From Aquabacter sp. (lineage in GTDB: Bacteria; Pseudomonadota; Alphaproteobacteria; Rhizobiales; Xanthobacteraceae): DNA of 8,701 nucleotides. The notes beneath the pieces were generated by a model. That model searched no databases. It saw only the letters and a list, made by a program, of their open reading frames with translations, and was not told where the DNA came from. Shown in pieces: positions 4,848 to 8,701 of the stretch (position 1 is its first letter; each line of letters begins with the position of its first letter). Location of the stretch: positions 1 through 8,701 of the forward strand of contig JASBUY010000098.1 in assembly GCA_030147645.1 (NCBI GenBank), read 5' to 3'. Position numbers and translations under genes: made by a program.

Positions 4848-7800
4848 TCAGAGGGCGCAGGTCGCGCGCGCAGGCGTGCCGGGGCCGAGCGCCGCCGAAA
4901 GCTGCGCCACGCTGAAGGTGAGGGCGGACTGGGTGGCGCCGAAATCGGCCAACTCCGCGCTGGCGGAATAGACGAGGCTCTGGCTGTTGGCCTCCAGCAC
5001 GCGGCACACGCGCGTTCCGTCCAGGATTTCGACACGATAGGCCTCGATGGCCTCGCCGAGGGGCGCGTCCACCGCGTCCCAATCGCCATCGGTGCGGGTG
5101 CGGCGGATCCAGGATAGGCGGATGTCCGCGCCGACCCGCTCCGCCTTCAGATGCACGGGCGCATAGGGGAGCAGCGCGCGCCCGCCGGTCACCGCCACAA
5201 CTTCGCGCACCGCCGCTTCGCCATGATCGCGGTCGGCACGGCCGACGCGATAAATGAAGGTGCGCCCATAGGCGGACAGGCCGGAAGCGCCGACCGCGAG
5301 CGTGCGGTCGATGAGGACAAGGCGGGTCCCCGCCGGCCAGAGCGCGGCACCGGCCTGTTCCGTGCCCGCCTGCCCGCGCAGCAGGCCGGAGAGCACATAG
5401 ACCGAGGTCTCCCGCAATTCGGCTTCGCGGAACTGGAGGATCTCCACCGCGCGCCCCTCCGCGACGAGGGCAATGGCATTGGCGCCGTCCAGCACCTGCG
5501 TCTCGCTCGCGCCATTGAGCACGCCGCCCTCCAGGCGCACCGTGAGGCGGGTGGCCGTGTCGAACCGCCAGAGGGGGCCGGGCGCGAGGTCGTCCAATGT
5601 CGTGCCGAGGGTGGCGGGCGCGGTAATGGAACCCACGGCCTCGAAGCTCGCCCCGTCCGTGGAGCGCCAGACCGCAAGCGTGCCCGGCCAAGGCGTCGCG
5701 AAGGCGGCGATCTGGGTAAGCGGCACCGGATCGGCCGCCTCCAGGAGCGGCAGATCCAGCACCAGCACTTCGGGCGGGCCGTCCGGCTCGGGCAGGCGGA
5801 TGCGGGCCGTCTCCGCTGTCCGCTGGGCGGTCTCGAACACGTCCGGCTCGATGCTGCGGGCGGTGACGGCGCGCGCCTCCGCATCCTCGACCCGGGTGAT
5901 CTCGAACAGGCGCGCCCGCTCATCCTGCGTCAGTTCCACCACGTCGCCCGGCGTCAAGGCGAGGCGCGAGGGGGGCAGAGAGAAGGTCGCGGTCTCGCGC
6001 CCCGCCCAAAGGTCCTGAAGCCACATATCCGCCGCCCGGGCCATGGCGGCGGGGGCGGCGACCACGGGGATCTGCGCCTGCGCCACATGGCGGCTCGTGC
6101 CCGCGAGGCGCCGCGAGGCGACCGAGGCGGTGCGATAATCGGCGCCGGGATCGGTGAAGGTGAGGCCCACTTCGAGCGGCACCTCGCTCTCCTGCGCCCG
6201 CACACGGGCCAGCGGCGCGCGCCCCTCCTCCTCCTGCACCAGATCGTCCAGGGCAAGGCGCGCGGCGAGCCTCCCGCCGCGCGCGGAAAACACCATGCGA
6301 CCATCCTCCTCGTGCGCCTCGAAGGCGAAGGCGCGGGCGAGCGGCTCCAGGGCCGCGCGCGCGGACATGGGCCCGTCCACCACATAGCCTTCCACGACCC
6401 CGCTCACGCCCGCCGTCGCGACGCCCGCCACACCGTGGTCCGTGCACAAGGCGGCGATGAGATCGCCGAGCGGGGCGGCGCCGAGCCGGCCATTCAGCCA
6501 GTGGCCGGTCTCCCAGTTCGCCCCGTCCGCCCAAACTGAGGTGGCGAGGGGAAATTCGGGATAGGGCCGCGCGTCCCAGGTCCACAGGAACACGCAGCCC
6601 GGCTCCACCATGCGCCCGCCATAGGCTGGAGCAGGGGGATTGTCCGCCTCCCCTGCCCCGGCCTGCGGCTCGAAGGTGGCGAGCACAGCTTCGAGCGTGC
6701 GGCGCTGGACGAAATCGTCGCGCCGGCCAGTGGAGAAAGGCGGCGTGCCGCTCTCGACCGATTTCGGATCGGGAAAGACGCTCGGGCGGTTCGGCCCCTT
6801 GTCCACCGCGGGACAGCCGGCCTCCATCAGGCGGATCGGCTTGCTGCCAGGCACCCAGGCGGTGGGAAAAGCGGAGCGCACGCCCCCGGGGCGCGGCAGA
6901 TGCACATGGGACCACCAGGACCAGAGGTCCTTCTGGCGATAGATCCAGGCATCGCCATAGGCCCCATCCGTGATGGGCATGCGGGCCTGCGCCGCGCGGG
7001 CGGCCTCGTCGGGATAGTACCAATCGAACGCCTCGCCCGCTCGCAGCCGGCTTTTCAGGAAAGCGGGATCGTGGATGGCGGCCGCGGCCTGCGCGTCCAG
7101 ATGGTCGGTGCCTTCGCGCCAGTCGGTGAGCGGGGGATAATAATCGATGCCGACGAAATCCACCGCGCCCGCGCCCCACAGGGAATCCAGCGGGAAGTCC
7201 ACGCTCCCGTCTGGCCAGACCTGCGCGCCATATTCGGTCCAGTCGGCGCCATAGGAGACCTTGGTGCCCGCGCCGAGGATGGCCTTGGCGTCGGCCGCCA
7301 GGAGGGCGAGGTTGGTCACGGCCGGATAGCCGCCATCCGGTCCCCGCACGCGGGTCAAGGCGGCGAATTCCGAGCCCAGCAGGAAGGCCTCCACGCCCCC
7401 CGCCATGGCCGCGAGATGGGCATAATGGAGCACCATGCGGCGATAGCTCCATTCCGCCGGCCCGCCATAGAACAGCAGACCGGCATAGGGCGCGAAGTCC
7501 CCGCGCTGGGCGGCGCCGAAAAAGGCGGAGACCTGCGCCGCCGCGCCCGCCGTGCCGTCCGCCGTTCCCGGCCGGCCCGGCGCGGGGTCGCAGGTGATGC
7601 GCCCGCGCCAGGGATAGGCCGGCTGGCTGCCCGCCCCCGTCCAGGGATTTGCGCGGCCATTGCCGGGCGGAATGTCCATCATCAGGAAGGGGTTGAGCGT
7701 CACCTTCAGGCCGCGTGCCTTCAGCGCGCGGATCGCCGCGACGACGCTCGCGTCGGACGGCGTGCCGCCATAGGCGGCGCGACCCTCATGCCGGCTGGTG

Positions 7801-8701
7801 GGCTGCGCGATGAGGCGCGGCAGGCCGCTCACATACCAGGAGGAGGGCGCGGTCTGCTTGTCCACCAGATCGACCTTGGGGCGCACGCTGCATTGTCCGA
7901 CGCGCAGATCATCGCCGAACCAGGAGACCACCAGCGACACCCGCTCCAGGTTCGGACACGCCGCCTGGAGCTGGTCGAGCGCGGCGTCGAAATCGCTGGC
8001 GGCGGTGCGCACATGGCGGTTCTCGGCGGCATAGGCGCCGGGGCCGACCACGCGCTGCACCTCTGTCGGCTCATAGCCGAACTCCGTGGCGCCGGGGATC
8101 AGCGTCACCGCCTTCACGTTGCGCTCCAGCGTCCCCACCGCGCGCTCCACCTCGGCGCTGATCTGGGGCACGCGGTTGCCAAAGCGCGCCAGCGGCAGGC
8201 GCTCGAACACCAGGTAAGCGATGCCGCGATAGGCGGGGGCGCCCTCCGCACCCTGCTTCGCCGCGATCCAGGGATCGGGCATCTGGGAGGAGATGCCGAG
8301 ATGCGCGCGGACGGTCGCGCCCGCGCGGTCGAACGGCTTGCCGTCGGCCCAGATGCGGCCGATGCGCGTCACCGGCCCTTCGCACAGCGCCACCGCGAAG
8401 GAGGCGTAATAGGCGTAGCTGACCGTGGTGGTGGTGGCGCGGCTGGAGCGCCCGCCCTTGCCGCCCGAACTCTGGACCTGGGTGGAGACCACCTCCTCCA
8501 GCCGCGTCGCCCAGATCACCTCGCCCGGCAGGCGTGCGCGGCCATAGAGGCGGGGAATGGGTGCGCCCGCATTGGAAGTCATGACGTCGAGATCGGAGAG
8601 GCGCGGCCCTTCCACGATGCGGCTGCGCCCGCCGCCGGAGAGCGCGGCATCGGCCATGGCGCCGCCGAGCGCGCCCGCCGCGCGCCCCGCCAGCGCCCCC
8701 A
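4848..8701 (-). CDS. GTA/phage tail-tip host-specificity protein, gp15-like (5' end beyond window)
   Basis: This very large tail protein is the counterpart of Rhodobacter capsulatus GTA gp15, which sits at the tail tip and helps contact and penetrate the recipient. The frame stays open through the right edge (upstream codons give Ala/Gly/Leu-rich residues, as in the family), so the Met at 8657 is internal and the gene is cut only by the window. At least 1283 codons are seen; the R. capsulatus protein is about 1300. Numbered from the Met at 8657, the N-terminal tail region (1 to about 235) contains PRLYGRARLPGEVIWAT. A GTA TIM-barrel domain (about 240-715) has VVSWFGDDLRVG, AFLLGSEFAALTR with Glu430, VDFVGIDYYPPLTDW and IRLMEAGCPAVDKG with Glu612. 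A phage-tail/baseplate-like region follows (about 770-930), then a C-terminal domain including GLLRGQAGTEQAG. The acidic residues at barrel-strand ends resemble retaining glycosidases, but activity is unproven. No frameshift is seen. Confidence 0.94.
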   Translation of the reverse strand, partial: GALAGRAAGALGGAMADAALSGGGRSRIVEGPRLSDLDVMTSNAGAPIPRLYGRARLPGEVIWATRLEEVVSTQVQSSGGKGGRSSRATTTTVSYAYYASFAVALCEGPVTRIGRIWADGKPFDRAGATVRAHLGISSQMPDPWIAAKQGAEGAPAYRGIAYLVFERLPLARFGNRVPQISAEVERAVGTLERNVKAVTLIPGATEFGYEPTEVQRVVGPGAYAAENRHVRTAASDFDAALDQLQAACPNLERVSLVVSWFGDDLRVGQCSVRPKVDLVDKQTAPSSWYVSGLPRLIAQPTSRHEGRAAYGGTPSDASVVAAIRALKARGLKVTLNPFLMMDIPPGNGRANPWTGAGSQPAYPWRGRITCDPAPGRPGTADGTAGAAAQVSAFFGAAQRGDFAPYAGLLFYGGPAEWSYRRMVLHYAHLAAMAGGVEAFLLGSEFAALTRVRGPDGGYPAVTNLALLAADAKAILGAGTKVSYGADWTEYGAQVWPDGSVDFPLDSLWGAGAVDFVGIDYYPPLTDWREGTDHLDAQAAAAIHDPAFLKSRLRAGEAFDWYYPDEAARAAQARMPITDGAYGDAWIYRQKDLWSWWSHVHLPRPGGVRSAFPTAWVPGSKPIRLMEAGCPAVDKGPNRPSVFPDPKSVESGTPPFSTGRRDDFVQRRTLEAVLATFEPQAGAGEADNPPAPAYGGRMVEPGCVFLWTWDARPYPEFPLATSVWADGANWETGHWLNGRLGAAPLGDLIAALCTDHGVAGVATAGVSGVVEGYVVDGPMSARAALEPLARAFAFEAHEEDGRMVFSARGGRLAARLALDDLVQEEEGRAPLARVRAQESEVPLEVGLTFTDPGADYRTASVASRRLAGTSRHVAQAQIPVVAAPAAMARAADMWLQDLWAGRETATFSLPPSRLALTPGDVVELTQDERARLFEITRVEDAEARAVTARSIEPDVFETAQRTAETARIRLPEPDGPPEVLVLDLPLLEAADPVPLTQIAAFATPWPGTLAVWRSTDGASFEAVGSITAPATLGTTLDDLAPGPLWRFDTATRLTVRLEGGVLNGASETQVLDGANAIALVAEGRAVEILQFREAELRETSVYVLSGLLRGQAGTEQAGAALWPAGTRLVLIDRTLAVGASGLSAYGRTFIYRVGRADRDHGEAAVREVVAVTGGRALLPYAPVHLKAERVGADIRLSWIRRTRTDGDWDAVDAPLGEAIEAYRVEILDGTRVCRVLEANSQSLVYSASAELADFGATQSALTFSVAQLSAALGPGTPARATCAL

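Noticed and set aside
4826..5089. N-terminal extension of the DUF2793 gene to an upstream ATG at 5089
   Set aside because: The 88 added residues are Arg/Pro/Ser-rich translation of the gp15-like coding region in another frame; the canonical domain and a good ribosome site begin at 4825.
6101..6122. Short imperfect tandem repeat (gcgaggcgcc / gcgaggcgac)
   Set aside because: It lies within coding sequence and is explained by Ala/Arg/Ser codons in GC-rich DNA.
5151..6539. 462-codon plus-strand frame opposite the tail-tip gene
   Set aside because: The minus-strand frame carries clear GTA gp15 family motifs throughout; the plus frame is His/Arg/Gly-rich with no recognisable domain.

Overview
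This window is high-GC DNA (about 70-77% in most stretches counted by hand) from what looks like an alphaproteobacterium, most likely Hyphomicrobiales/Rhizobiales. The taxon is inferred from the FeuP/PhoP-like two-component pair and the gene-transfer-agent-type tail genes; no marker gene settles it. Nearly everything is on the minus strand, so the biological reading order runs from the right edge to the left.

Right to left: (1) A very large tail gene (8701 down to 4848, cut at its 5' end by the window edge) encodes the GTA/phage tail-tip host-specificity protein, the counterpart of Rhodobacter capsulatus GTA gp15. It has a glycosidase-like TIM barrel, then a phage tail baseplate-type region. 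(2) Twenty-two bases later comes a DUF2793 tail-fibre protein (4825-3374) whose C-terminal half looks like a right-handed beta-helix and is clearly lower in GC than the rest. (3) A 76-residue membrane protein of unknown family lies on the plus strand (3088-3318). (4) A tight lysis cassette follows on the minus strand: a GH108 muramidase with a C-terminal membrane segment (2987-2217), a small two-TM membrane protein with a charged tail that starts in an ATGA overlap (2220-1897), and a 71-residue lipoprotein that starts inside the previous gene in another frame (1997-1782). The last two have the overlapping layout of Rz/Rz1 spanins. (5) A chromosomal-type two-component system closes the window: an OmpR-family response regulator (1646-975, GTG start) and a PhoQ/FeuQ-like histidine kinase (937 to the left edge, truncated before its ATPase domain).

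Together, items 1, 2 and 4 form the late end (tail tip, fibre, lysis) of a gene transfer agent or GTA-like prophage. The tail-tip protein and fibre would contact the recipient cell. The muramidase, small membrane protein and lipoprotein would release particles by breaking peptidoglycan and possibly the outer membrane. The two-component genes are probably the host flank.

The most interesting points are the overlapping spanin-like pair with an atypical, non-proline-rich lipoprotein, the compositional break inside the fibre gene, the membrane-tailed endolysin, and a perfect palindrome in the divergent promoter region ahead of the lysis cassette. No tRNA, rRNA, CRISPR array, insertion sequence or attachment-site repeat was seen. 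No gap between genes exceeds 300 bases; the longest is 135 bases (1647-1781). Long plus-strand reading frames opposite the tail and kinase genes are high-GC shadows.
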